In this document: positions 1 to 7,348 of the stretch, in pieces
How the letters are laid out: each line of letters begins with the position of its first letter
Position numbering within the stretch: position 1 is the first letter of the stretch
Source of the DNA: a virus
Direction: 5' to 3' (one strand)
Length of the DNA: 25,699 bases
IMG/VR virus record: IMGVR_UViG_3300032275_000019
Span: 1-25,699 of that record
Notes under the pieces: generated by a model
What the model was told of the DNA's origin: nothing
The model's input: the letters and a program-made list of their open reading frames with translations, nothing else
The model's database searches: none
Position numbers and translations under genes: made by a program

Positions 1-4
1 GAGT

Positions 5-361
5 ATGATAACACAAATTTTAGTATGGTTCATAATGAGTTATGGATTAATGAACATTATGGTCTACGGATCAATTTTTCAAGGATTAAGAGATTTTTTA
101 AAAAGATGGGGAGATAATAAACAATTGCCTTTTAACTTTTTAGGTAATTTCCTATCAGGACTAATTAATTGCCCACTTTGTTTTTCAACATGGGGTGGAT
201 TTGTATTATCTTTATTGATATTCTCACCAACAAATCATATATTTAACACACCACTAACCTACTCTTGGTTCTTTGATGGTATTACATCAGCAGGAGCTGT
301 ATGGGCAATAAATGGTATAATAGAATGGTTTGAAGAAAATAGACCAAGTAATAATAATTAA
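5..361 (+). CDS. Small membrane protein with CxxC motif, DUF1360-like
   Basis: The 118-aa product has a hydrophobic N-terminus (about residues 1-27), a central segment CPLCFSTWGG (about 56-65) that leads directly into a second hydrophobic stretch, and a third near 88-107. The CPxCxxxWxG arrangement beside a membrane helix is what I associate with DUF1360 membrane proteins, which are common in bacteria and occur in large phages; their function is not established. It lies 11 bases upstream of the next small gene, so it probably belongs to the same transcript. The window begins only 4 bases before this ATG, so an upstream start cannot be excluded. The membrane assignment is solid; the family name is recalled from the motif and unverified. 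Confidence 0.6.
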   Translation: MITQILVWFIMSYGLMNIMVYGSIFQGLRDFLKRWGDNKQLPFNFLGNFLSGLINCPLCFSTWGGFVLSLLIFSPTNHIFNTPLTYSWFFDGITSAGAVWAINGIIEWFEENRPSNNN

Positions 362-372
362 TAATTTATAAA

Positions 373-654
373 ATGGGAAAATCGGCAAAAGAACACAGAG
401 CAAAAGTTGCAAAAAGAAATGCAAAAGTAAAAGAACAAAAATCAGGAATGCAAAAAGCCTTTGATTTATTACTTCAACAACAGATTGATAAAATGAAAGA
501 AGAAGAGATTAAAGCTCAGGTTGGTGATCAAGATTTAAATATGGAGATTGTTGAAGATAGAGTTATTGACCATGCGTTTAAATTCACACCTAATGAGGAC
601 GAATCTGCAAAAATTAATAAAGAATTTGAAGAAACAGAAGAAGAACAAAAATAA
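373..654 (+). CDS. Conserved small charged protein, function unknown
   Basis: This 93-aa, very hydrophilic protein has a Lys/Arg-rich N-terminal third (begins MGKSAKEHRAKVAKRN), a predicted long helix around residues 25-48, and an acidic C-terminal tail ending in a Glu-rich run. It has no Cys, no membrane segment and no catalytic motif. The basic-head, acidic-tail layout would suit a nucleic-acid or adaptor protein, but that is only a guess. Its stop codon overlaps an ATG at 654, and the gp46-like gene begins at 658, so the two are very probably co-translated. Confidence 0.7.
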   Translation: MGKSAKEHRAKVAKRNAKVKEQKSGMQKAFDLLLQQQIDKMKEEEIKAQVGDQDLNMEIVEDRVIDHAFKFTPNEDESAKINKEFEETEEEQK

Positions 655-657
655 TGA

Positions 658-3030
658 ATGGACTTGTTCAACCCACCAAAATTATTTAATTACAAAATCA
701 TGATAAAAGATTTGGACTTCTCTTTATACGAAAACCCAATTATACAAGTTGTTTGGGAAGATTTGCCTGAAAACTTTACACAAGATAAGATTAAAAGTGT
801 TAAACATTACTTTTCAAAAAAATATAACACAACGAATGTAAATGTTTTAACAAAGGCAAAAACTACTCAAAATGAAGATATGCAATCTATTGATGTTTCA
901 GTTAACATCAGTGATGTGAATTATCAGTTGGATCTTTTAAAAAACTTTATTGAGTCTAAAGGATATAAAGACAAAACAGATGATGTGTTATCAATCAATA
1001 AAATGGTTGAAAATAAAATGGCTGGTGATGAAGAAAACCAATCACAATTCAAAAAGTGGTATATTAGAAACATTGAATTCTCAAACTTTCTATCATATGG
1101 TGAAAATCAAAAGTTAGATTTTGATAAATTAAACGGAATTGTTGTGGTTGAATCTGATCCACCAAACTTTGGGGGGAAAACAGTGTTAACCGTTGACCTC
1201 CTAATGTTCTTATTCTTTAATGAAACCACAAAAACAACAAAGGCGGAAGAAATATTTAATCGATTTACAGATAAAGACAAAGTACATGTAAAAGGTGAAA
1301 TAACAATTGATGGTGAAGACTATGTAATTGTTAGAAACATTGAAAGAAAGTTATCCAAAAAAAATGAATGGAATGTTAAAACCGAATTGGACTTTTTTAA
1401 AAAATTATCTGACGGAACATTACTGAACTTCACTGGCGAACAAAGAAGAGAAACCGAAGCGTTTATTAAAACCTCAATTGGAACAAAAGAAGATTTCTTA
1501 ATGACAATCTTAACCACAGGATCTAACCTTGAAGAATTATTGGAATCAAAACCAACCGCAAGGGGTCAGGTGTTATCTCGTTTTATGGGTCTTGAGTTTC
1601 TGAAGAAAAAAGAAGAGGCGTCAAAAGAAATTTATTCTGAGTTCTCAAAACAAAAGTTGTCAAACATATATTCATCTGAAAAACTAAAAGACGACATAAC
1701 AACTCACGAAACATCAATTCAAACACTAAAAACTCAAATTTATGAGAGTAAAAAAGATTTATCAAATGTTGAAGACGCAATAGTAAAAGGTAAGTCTTAT
1801 CGTGATGATATGTTGAAACAAAAACATACCAACATAGATCAAGAAATTAGTAGATTGAATCCTACTAAAACACAAGAGGAAATTAATGTAATTGATTTTG
1901 ATAAGAAAGGTTATATTTCCAAAATAAAAGAACTAAAAGTGGTTGAACCAAGTGAGTTTTACCATGAGGATAAACATGATGAGGCTAAAGATCAATACAA
2001 CGAGTTTTATAAGAATGTAGTTCAGATTGATACTGAAATTGCAGCAATTAATAAGTTGAAATCTGAAGTTGAGGGTGGTATTAAGTGTGAGCACTGTGGA
2101 ATTGAGTTAATGAACGCAACAATCACAAATGCAAAAATTGCAGAATTAGATGGACTTATCGTGCAAAAAACCACAAAAACAACATTTATGCAGGATTTAT
2201 CCCGCAAAGAACAAAGTTTTGTTCAGTTGAAAAAAGAGTTTGACGAATACGAAAAAAACAAACTTGTTAAAGAAAAGTACGAGATATTGGTTGAAAGTTG
2301 TGATTTGAAAATAAATGCTTTAAAAGATAAAATTAAGAGGTGGGAAGAGATTCAAGATAAGATCCAAGAAAACCAAAAGATTGATGGTCAGTTAATTAAA
2401 GCCGATTTAAGACTTGAAGAACTTGAAAGAGAAAAAACAAGAATAAATTCTTTAATTTCTGGTAACCAAGTTTCAATCTCTTCGTATAATGAAAAGATTG
2501 ATAACAATAAAAAAATGATTATCAAAATCAAAGAGGAAGAAGAGAAGGAAAGAATTTACAAAATTTATATGGAGGCCTTTGGTAAAAATGGATTGTCAAA
2601 AATCATTATGAAAACAATGATGCCTTTGATTAACTCTGAACTACAAAGATTGATGGAAGATAGTTGTTACTTTAAATTAGTGATTAATATAAATGACAAA
2701 AATGATGTTGAATTTTTAATGATTGATAATAGTACTGGTATTGAAAAATTAATGGTTTCAGGATCAGGATATGAAAGAACAATCGCATCATTGGCATTAC
2801 GATCGGTACTTAGTAAGGTATGTACTTTGCCAAAACCAAATATTGTTGTGTTTGATGAGGTCTTTGGTAAAATCAGTAATGATAACTTAGAAATGGTATC
2901 TGAGTTCTTCCAAAAAATTAAAGAATATTTTGATAAAGTGTTCCTTATTAGTCATAATCCAATGATTAGTCAATGGTCGGATACTATCGTTAAGATTAAA
3001 AAAGAAAATAATAAATCAAAAGTTTTGTAG
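658..3030 (+). CDS. SbcC/Rad50-type ATPase, T4 gp46-like recombination endonuclease subunit
   Basis: This 790-aa SMC-like ATPase would partner an SbcD/gp47 nuclease in DNA end resection, recombination-dependent replication and host DNA breakdown. Seen in order: an extra N-terminal region of about 130 residues; the start of the ABC head (NFLSYGENQKLDFD, about 143-156); a P-loop at about 167-175 reading DPPNFGGKT; a long Lys/Glu-rich coiled coil; a zinc-hook CEHC at 477-480; the second coil; the ABC signature SGSG at about 701-704; Walker B IVVFDE at about 729-734; and an H-loop-like ISHN. The P-loop lacks the usual first glycine of GxxxxGK(S/T). T4 gp46 is shorter (about 560 aa), mainly because it lacks this N-terminal extension and has shorter coils. 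No gp47 homologue is inside the window, so it may lie just upstream. Confidence 0.9.
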   Translation: MDLFNPPKLFNYKIMIKDLDFSLYENPIIQVVWEDLPENFTQDKIKSVKHYFSKKYNTTNVNVLTKAKTTQNEDMQSIDVSVNISDVNYQLDLLKNFIESKGYKDKTDDVLSINKMVENKMAGDEENQSQFKKWYIRNIEFSNFLSYGENQKLDFDKLNGIVVVESDPPNFGGKTVLTVDLLMFLFFNETTKTTKAEEIFNRFTDKDKVHVKGEITIDGEDYVIVRNIERKLSKKNEWNVKTELDFFKKLSDGTLLNFTGEQRRETEAFIKTSIGTKEDFLMTILTTGSNLEELLESKPTARGQVLSRFMGLEFLKKKEEASKEIYSEFSKQKLSNIYSSEKLKDDITTHETSIQTLKTQIYESKKDLSNVEDAIVKGKSYRDDMLKQKHTNIDQEISRLNPTKTQEEINVIDFDKKGYISKIKELKVVEPSEFYHEDKHDEAKDQYNEFYKNVVQIDTEIAAINKLKSEVEGGIKCEHCGIELMNATITNAKIAELDGLIVQKTTKTTFMQDLSRKEQSFVQLKKEFDEYEKNKLVKEKYEILVESCDLKINALKDKIKRWEEIQDKIQENQKIDGQLIKADLRLEELEREKTRINSLISGNQVSISSYNEKIDNNKKMIIKIKEEEEKERIYKIYMEAFGKNGLSKIIMKTMMPLINSELQRLMEDSCYFKLVININDKNDVEFLMIDNSTGIEKLMVSGSGYERTIASLALRSVLSKVCTLPKPNIVVFDEVFGKISNDNLEMVSEFFQKIKEYFDKVFLISHNPMISQWSDTIVKIKKENNKSKVL

Positions 3031-3056
3031 TTAATTATATTTTAACACTATATTTG
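3023..3056 (+). promoter_or_regulatory. Bacteroidetes-type host promoter upstream of the sigma operon
   Basis: A -7 element TATATTTG (3049-3056) fits the Bacteroidetes primary-sigma consensus TAnnTTTG. A TTTTG (3023-3027) lies 21 bases upstream as the -33 element; it overlaps the end of the gp46-like gene. The first ATG downstream is at 3077, giving a leader of roughly 15 bases. It would drive the 174-aa gene and the phage sigma factor using unmodified host polymerase. The match is by eye; no start site is mapped. Confidence 0.65.
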
Positions 3057-3076
3057 TAAAAAAATTAAAAACACAT

Positions 3077-3601
3077 ATGAATTACTTACTTTTTGTATAT
3101 TACGACAACACCGTAGAAAACTCAGAAGAGAAAACAAACGAAATTGGAGGATCAATTGCCGATCAAATGACTTCTAAAGAAGTTAAGTTTGTCTTTGGGG
3201 ATAGACACGCAATATTTCATTTTACGTCAGGGTTACCCATTGATGAAATGGCGGGATGGATAGACATTATCGTAAATGACTTGAATTGTTTTGAGTATTT
3301 TTTAATACCAAAACCAAGAAATTCAGCATCAAATCTTGATAAAGACAACTTAGATTACCTTCTTTCGTTAAAGAAGACTATTAAGAAAAAACACACACCA
3401 ACACCACCAAAATTAAGAACAAATAATCTAAAATTTAATGAATCATTTATGGATATCGCGGATCTAATTTTTAATTTAAAAAGACCTGATGTTTGTAACT
3501 TAACAATTGATGAACTGTTAGATAAAATTGGTGATCAAGGTATGGGATCATTAACAGAATTAGAAAAGCAAAAGTTAGACGAATATTCAAAATCACTATA
3601 A
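3077..3601 (+). CDS. Unknown protein with a rhomboid-tail (DUF6576-like) C-terminus
   Basis: This 174-aa soluble protein is first in the operon with the sigma factor, 10 bases upstream of it. Residues 1-90 look like a compact alpha/beta domain (MNYLLFVYYDN start, hydrophobic strand VKFVFGDRHAIFHF). A Lys/Pro/Thr-rich linker follows at about 103-118. The last 30 or so residues contain LLDKIGDQGMGSLTELEKQ. That pattern, (I/L)LDKI..(K/Q)G..SLT..E(K/R)..L, is the tail I know from Bacteroidetes rhomboid-family proteins (DUF6576); here there is no membrane domain. Placement beside sigma invites the idea of an RNA-polymerase or sigma partner, but nothing in the sequence proves it. Confidence 0.6.
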   Translation: MNYLLFVYYDNTVENSEEKTNEIGGSIADQMTSKEVKFVFGDRHAIFHFTSGLPIDEMAGWIDIIVNDLNCFEYFLIPKPRNSASNLDKDNLDYLLSLKKTIKKKHTPTPPKLRTNNLKFNESFMDIADLIFNLKRPDVCNLTIDELLDKIGDQGMGSLTELEKQKLDEYSKSL

Positions 3602-3611
3602 TTATATACAT

Positions 3612-4412
3612 ATGAAAGACAAAAACACAGGAGCGCCAATTAATCAAGAAGAAATTTCTCACTACCTTAAAGACATTAGAAGAATTAAGGTAATGACAGC
3701 AGAGAGAGAAAAAGAACTGGCAAAAAAAATGAAGTCAGACAATACCCCACTTTATGAAAGACAAAGGATTGAACAAGAATTAATTCAAGGAAACCTTCGT
3801 TTTGTTATTACAGTTGCAAAACAATATCAAAATCAAGGGCTTGATTTGTCAGATTTGATCGCTGAAGGTAATTTAGGTCTTATGAAAGCAATTAAACACT
3901 TTGATTGGAATAAAGACCTCCGTTTCATTTCATACGGTGTGTGGTGGATAAAACAATCTATCATCCAATCATTAAATGATAATTCAAGAACAATTCGACT
4001 ACCGGTAAATGTTGTTCAAGATTTACAAAGAGCAAAAAAAGAAGTTGAACAATCAGGCAAAAAGTTAGAAGATAAATTTTCTACATTACCTTCAATTATT
4101 GATCTTGATATGTACATCAATGAAGATGGAGACACATTATTAGACATGATTGAAAACAAAGATGCCGAACTTCCTGACGCAGTATTTAACACCAAAGACA
4201 TGTTAAAACAAAAACTTTTTGGGTTATTAGATGTTTTAGATGATCGTGAAAGAGCAATTGTTGGTGATTATTTTGGACTAACAGGAACACCACGAACATT
4301 GGAAGATATTGGTTCTGACTTTGGTTTAACAAAAGAGCGTGTTCGTCAGATTAAAGAAAAAGCTCTTCGTAGGTTAAGAAATGATTCTTCAGAATTGTTT
4401 GACTATTTATAG
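3612..4412 (+). CDS. Phage RNA polymerase sigma-70 factor (RpoD/SigA-like)
   Basis: This 266-aa sigma factor redirects host core RNA polymerase. Region 1.2 is at about residues 12-42; region 2 runs about 58-131, with NLRFVITVAKQYQNQG and DLIAEGNLGL for core binding and FISYGVWWIKQSIIQSL for -10 recognition and melting. Region 4 spans about 198-260, with the -35-reading helix-turn-helix TLEDIGSDFGLTKERVRQI. Bacteroidetes RpoD is about 287 aa and very similar in regions 2 and 4. Here the segment between them is about 25 residues shorter, losing most of the region 3 helix-turn-helix. It sits behind a host-type promoter and is followed by a structured RNA and terminator. It is the best candidate for recognising the TATTTATT boxes in this window. 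The family call is secure; the promoter link is inference. Confidence 0.95.
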   Translation: MKDKNTGAPINQEEISHYLKDIRRIKVMTAEREKELAKKMKSDNTPLYERQRIEQELIQGNLRFVITVAKQYQNQGLDLSDLIAEGNLGLMKAIKHFDWNKDLRFISYGVWWIKQSIIQSLNDNSRTIRLPVNVVQDLQRAKKEVEQSGKKLEDKFSTLPSIIDLDMYINEDGDTLLDMIENKDAELPDAVFNTKDMLKQKLFGLLDVLDDRERAIVGDYFGLTGTPRTLEDIGSDFGLTKERVRQIKEKALRRLRNDSSELFDYL

Positions 4413-4415
4413 CAC

Positions 4416-4506
4416 TGGGTTGAACCGAGATTACCCATACAACTCGGCGGAATGAGACACGAGGTTCTCAGGGTGAAAATCCACAATCTTATCTATATGG
4501 TAAGAT
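4416..4506 (+). ncRNA. Candidate structured RNA with H-type pseudoknot, between sigma gene and terminator
   Basis: This stretch is markedly richer in G+C than its surroundings and has no credible ORF. TGGGT (4416-4420) pairs with ACCCA (4433-4437), and CCGAG (4425-4429) pairs with CTCGG (4443-4447). The two helices interleave, which is the topology of an H-type pseudoknot. Next is TGAGA/TCTCA (4453-4457 with 4466-4470), then ATCTTA/TAAGAT (4486-4491 with 4501-4506), then a strong terminator. Alternative pairings exist: GAACC 4422-4426 with GGTTC 4463-4467, and CTCG 4443-4446 with CGAG 4460-4463. These would exclude the pseudoknot and could allow switching. It could be a 3'-UTR-derived small RNA, a leader element for the membrane-protein operon, or part of a terminator complex. 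I recognise no known RNA family. Confidence 0.55.
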
Positions 4507-4517
4507 GAAATTACACT

Positions 4518-4550
4518 CCCCCACCGGTACCAGTGGGGGTTTTATTGTTT
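4518..4550 (+). terminator. Rho-independent terminator after sigma factor and structured RNA
   Basis: CCCCCAC (4518-4524) pairs perfectly with GTGGGGG (4533-4539) around an 8-base loop and is followed by TTTTATTGTTTT. It ends the sigma-factor transcript and separates it from the operon starting at 4612. Confidence 0.9.
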
Positions 4551-4588
4551 TATAGGGTTTATATTTTTCCTTAATTCAGTTACTTTAA

Positions 4589-4600
4589 TATTTATCTAAT
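4589..4600 (+). promoter_or_regulatory. TATTTAT-class phage promoter candidate
   Basis: TATTTATCTAAT sits 23 bases before the ATG at 4612, directly after a terminator, so some promoter is required near here. The box matches those before 8787, 13959, 15673, 18087 and 20893. No obvious -33/-35 element is seen. Confidence 0.5.
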
Positions 4601-4611
4601 AAACTAAATCA

Positions 4612-5847
4612 ATGAATAAAAAATTTTTACCTTGGTTTTTGTTGTTTTGTGCAATAGGACTATCAGGAACAGCAGCGTATTATAGCGTTGTTGGTTTATC
4701 AATCATCTTCTCTGCAGTTGCAATCCCCGTTATTATAATGGGATCATTTTTGGAAATATCAAAAATTGCTATTGCAACATACCTTCACAACAAATGGAAG
4801 GAAACATATATAGTACTTAAGATCTATCTCACGATTGCTCTTGTAACACTTTCTTTTCTCACTTCAATTGGTATTTACGGACTTCTTTCTACAGGATTTC
4901 AAAAAAACATTGCGGGACTTGAAATAAACAATAAAGTAATTGAAAATATTGAAGTTAAGAAAAATAGATTTGAAGAAATAAAGACTGAGTATCAAAACGA
5001 AAAAGGTATTTTAGATAAAGACATTACCAATCTAAGAAACGCACTTTCAACTAACACAACTACCCAATCAATTGATAAAACAACAGGACAAGTCATTACA
5101 AGAGCAAATGGGGGTAATAGAAAAGCTTTTGAGTCTCAGTTAAAAGTTGCTCAAGAAAATAGAGATGGTATTTCTAAAAAAATTGAATCACTTAATGATA
5201 GTATTACAAGATTAGATATAGAAGTGTTGGACCTTACATCCGTAGAAATTGAATCTGGTGAGTTAGGAGCGATAAAATATTTAAGTGAGATTACGGGATG
5301 GGATGTTAAAAAGACCGCAAACTTTTTTATATTAACTTTAGTGTTTGTTTTTGACCCATTGGCAATTGCGTTAGTAATTTCCACAAATCAAGCGTTTAAA
5401 AACTTTAGAAGAAAAGACGAAGATTTAGAGAGGGACACCAATGTCCCTCACAAAGAAGATACCATACATGATACCATACATGATACCATACATAATCCCA
5501 TACATGATGAGATTGAGATTCCTGAAAGTTATTTAACACATCATACCCCCCAAGTCACCCCCCAAGTCGAACCTGAAATTATTGAAAGAATTGTTGAGGT
5601 TGAAAAAATTGTTGAGGTTGAAAAAATTGTTGAGGTAGTTAAAGAAGTACCAGTAGACAGAATTGTTGAGTTGGTTAGAGAGGTTCCTGTTGAAAAATTA
5701 GTTGAAGTTTTTGTTGAAGTACCTTACAAATATTATGTTGACGAAAAGGGTCAAGTTTATGATGAGAATGGATCTTTAATGGAAGGAAAAATAATTGAAA
5801 AAAAACTTGAGGAAATGGAAAGAAAAGTTTTGAAGTATAAAAAATAA
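4612..5847 (+). CDS. Multi-pass membrane protein with coiled coil and repetitive acidic tail
   Basis: This 411-aa protein has predicted membrane helices at about 6-23, 27-47 and 70-92, a charged coiled coil at about 100-215, and a fourth helix at about 236-257 (VFVFDPLAIALVI). A long soluble tail then carries two low-complexity blocks: DTIH repeats at about 283-298 and a VEKIVEV-type repeat at about 324-370. The four helices enclosing a coil place the coil on one face of the inner membrane and the tail on the cytoplasmic side by the positive-inside rule, but topology is not certain. It is the first gene of the operon that contains the endolysin, so a role in lysis or membrane takeover is plausible. 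I do not recognise a named family; it is not a classical small holin. Confidence 0.75.
   Translation: MNKKFLPWFLLFCAIGLSGTAAYYSVVGLSIIFSAVAIPVIIMGSFLEISKIAIATYLHNKWKETYIVLKIYLTIALVTLSFLTSIGIYGLLSTGFQKNIAGLEINNKVIENIEVKKNRFEEIKTEYQNEKGILDKDITNLRNALSTNTTTQSIDKTTGQVITRANGGNRKAFESQLKVAQENRDGISKKIESLNDSITRLDIEVLDLTSVEIESGELGAIKYLSEITGWDVKKTANFFILTLVFVFDPLAIALVISTNQAFKNFRRKDEDLERDTNVPHKEDTIHDTIHDTIHNPIHDEIEIPESYLTHHTPQVTPQVEPEIIERIVEVEKIVEVEKIVEVVKEVPVDRIVELVREVPVEKLVEVFVEVPYKYYVDEKGQVYDENGSLMEGKIIEKKLEEMERKVLKYKK
5458..5505 (+). repeat. 12-bp tandem repeat in the membrane-protein gene
   Basis: GATACCATACAT occurs three times exactly (5458, 5470, 5482), followed by one diverged copy at 5494. It encodes repeated DTIH. 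The unit is a multiple of three, so copy-number slippage keeps the reading frame. Confidence 0.95.
5590..5636 (+). repeat. 18-bp tandem repeat in the membrane-protein gene
   Basis: The 18-base unit starting ATTGTTGAGGTT is present twice exactly (5590, 5608), with a third partial copy from 5626. It encodes IVEVEK and continues into degenerate EVPVEKLVEV-like repeats. Confidence 0.9.
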
Positions 5848-5850
5848 ATT

Positions 5851-6444
5851 ATGGAGGTCATTGAGAAACTAAACCACTCACACTTCAAAGAGGAGAATGA
5901 AAAGTCACAAATTTTACTAACCCACACATCAAGGAATTTGATTGATCATATGGTTTCTATCAAGTATAGATTTGGTGGTAGGCCTACTAAACTACCACAC
6001 TATTTTGTAGATAGAGAAGGTAAAATAATTCATGTTATAGACAACATGAAAAATGGAAAATACTCAAATAATGAAAGAGTAAACGCAAAATCTATAGTCA
6101 TAAGTTTAGAAAATCTTGGTTGGTTAGAAAAAGTACCACTTAAAAATCATTACATTAACTGGATTGGTAATATTTATAAAGGAAATATTGTAGACAGAAA
6201 GTGGAGAGATTATTTTTTTTGGCAACCTTACACTGAAATACAGTTAAAAAAAACTGCAGAACTTTGTAAAAGTTTGTCAAAAGAAGTAGGAATTAGTTTG
6301 AATTGTATTGGGCATAATACAAAAGTTAAGGGATGTGAATCATTTCTTGGTATATTAACTAAATCTAACTTTGATGAGTTTGCAACGGACATTAGTCCAG
6401 CTTTTAATTTTGAAGAATTTAAAAAACTATTAGAAAATGAGTAA
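5851..6444 (+). CDS. N-acetylmuramoyl-L-alanine amidase endolysin (Amidase_2 type)
   Basis: This 197-aa zinc amidase would cleave the bond between muramic acid and the stem peptide of host peptidoglycan at lysis. Family features visible: His25 in LLTHTS (first zinc ligand position), PHYFVDREGKI (about 49-59, the usual 'Y.fvvd.dG.i' strand), SIVISLEN (about 81-88, matching 'sigielvN'), GHN with His155 and GCESF with Cys162. His25, His155 and Cys162 correspond to the T7 lysozyme-type H/H/C zinc set. The length suits a single catalytic domain with no cell-wall-binding domain. No signal peptide is seen, so it needs membrane passage help, consistent with the membrane protein encoded 3 bases upstream. 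It overlaps the next gene by 8 bases. Confidence 0.85.
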   Translation: MEVIEKLNHSHFKEENEKSQILLTHTSRNLIDHMVSIKYRFGGRPTKLPHYFVDREGKIIHVIDNMKNGKYSNNERVNAKSIVISLENLGWLEKVPLKNHYINWIGNIYKGNIVDRKWRDYFFWQPYTEIQLKKTAELCKSLSKEVGISLNCIGHNTKVKGCESFLGILTKSNFDEFATDISPAFNFEEFKKLLENE

Positions 6445-6994
6445 TTACGAAGAAATAAAAAAATTGGTTGAAAATTCAAGAAAAATATTTTCTAACATGA
6501 ATGAAAGTGCCAAAAATGAAATAAGAGGAAAATATTCCCTACTTACAGAACAACCTGTGGAAAAAGAAGTTACAATTAATCAAGAAAAAAAAGATTCTGA
6601 TTATGTTGGAAAAAAACAAGATAAACAAAAAGGATATAAGATTCAAGGCAATGTTTTGGTATTACATGGAAAAATAGATTCCGATTTACAATTAACGACT
6701 GACGAAAAAAATGCGTTTACTGAAAGTGTTGACGAATTTAGATCTGAGGTTGCAGAATTGGTTGAGTTTGAAAAAATGGATGTGTTTTCTGAAAATGTTG
6801 AGTGGTCAGGAAAAATAGTAGAACTTGATTTAGAATTTTTTTATACAATTAATGAACCACACGGAATTTATATAAATGGTCAAATGGTTAAAGTTAATGA
6901 AGAGTATTTAGAATTAATAAATAAATTACAAAATTACTACGAAAAGTTTAAATCTAAATGGAGTAAGATTGTGTCATCAAGACAAGAAATGTAA
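6437..6994 (+). CDS. Conserved phage protein, function unknown
   Basis: This 185-aa soluble acidic protein has a helical N-terminal 35 residues, a Lys/Asp-rich linker to about residue 70, then a folded-looking domain with alternating strands and helices (VLVLHGKI, TDEKNAFTESVDEFRSEVAEL, WSGKIVELDLEFFYTI, IYINGQMVKV) and a C-terminal helix ending WSKIVSSRQEM. It overlaps the amidase by 8 bases, and its TAATG stop/start joins it to the next membrane protein. I recall similar proteins in other uncultured aquatic phages but no assigned function. Position inside the lysis operon hints at a late envelope-related or virion role only. Confidence 0.7.
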   Translation: MSNYEEIKKLVENSRKIFSNMNESAKNEIRGKYSLLTEQPVEKEVTINQEKKDSDYVGKKQDKQKGYKIQGNVLVLHGKIDSDLQLTTDEKNAFTESVDEFRSEVAELVEFEKMDVFSENVEWSGKIVELDLEFFYTINEPHGIYINGQMVKVNEEYLELINKLQNYYEKFKSKWSKIVSSRQEM

Positions 6995-7347
6995 TGAAAG
7001 AATTTTTTATTAAAAATTGGACAACGATCACACTCTCAATATTGGGGGTGATTTTTGTTTATTTGTTGGTTAGAGTTTTTACACCAACACCTGACATGTC
7101 TGAACTTAACAAATATAAGTTAGAAGAAATTGATAAACACATTAATGAAGTAAAAACCCTTCAAAAGAACCTTAGTGACTCAATTCAGGTTTACCAACAT
7201 AAAATAGATGAGATTGACAACAAAATCTTAAATATAAAAGTTGAAAAAAAAGAGGTAAATAATTACTACACGCAAAAAAAAGAAGATATAAAAAATTCAG
7301 ACAATAGAAAAATTGATAGTCTGTTAAGAAGTAGATATAATTTTTAA
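6994..7347 (+). CDS. Membrane-anchored coiled-coil protein, possible inner-membrane spanin
   Basis: The 117-aa product has a short basic N-terminus, one membrane helix at about 13-30 (TITLSILGVIFVYLLVRVF) and then a continuous charged coiled coil to the C-terminus. That is the layout of Rz-type inner-membrane spanins (N-in, C-out), which help disrupt the outer membrane in phages of Gram-negative hosts. It is two genes downstream of the amidase and is translationally coupled to its upstream neighbour (ATG shares a base with that stop). There is no Cys for dimerisation. Its partner could be the product of 7349-7765. Rz proteins diverge strongly, so topology plus context is the only support. Confidence 0.55.
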   Translation: MKEFFIKNWTTITLSILGVIFVYLLVRVFTPTPDMSELNKYKLEEIDKHINEVKTLQKNLSDSIQVYQHKIDEIDNKILNIKVEKKEVNNYYTQKKEDIKNSDNRKIDSLLRSRYNF

Positions 7348-7348
7348 T

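Noticed and set aside
4413-4512. A tRNA or tmRNA gene in the GC-rich stretch after the sigma gene
   Set aside because: No 7-bp acceptor stem, T-arm consensus or CCA-compatible 3' end could be found; the pairing pattern is a pseudoknot plus simple hairpins.
5458-5636. CRISPR-like array
   Set aside because: The units are 12 and 18 bases with no spacers and are in frame within one coding sequence.
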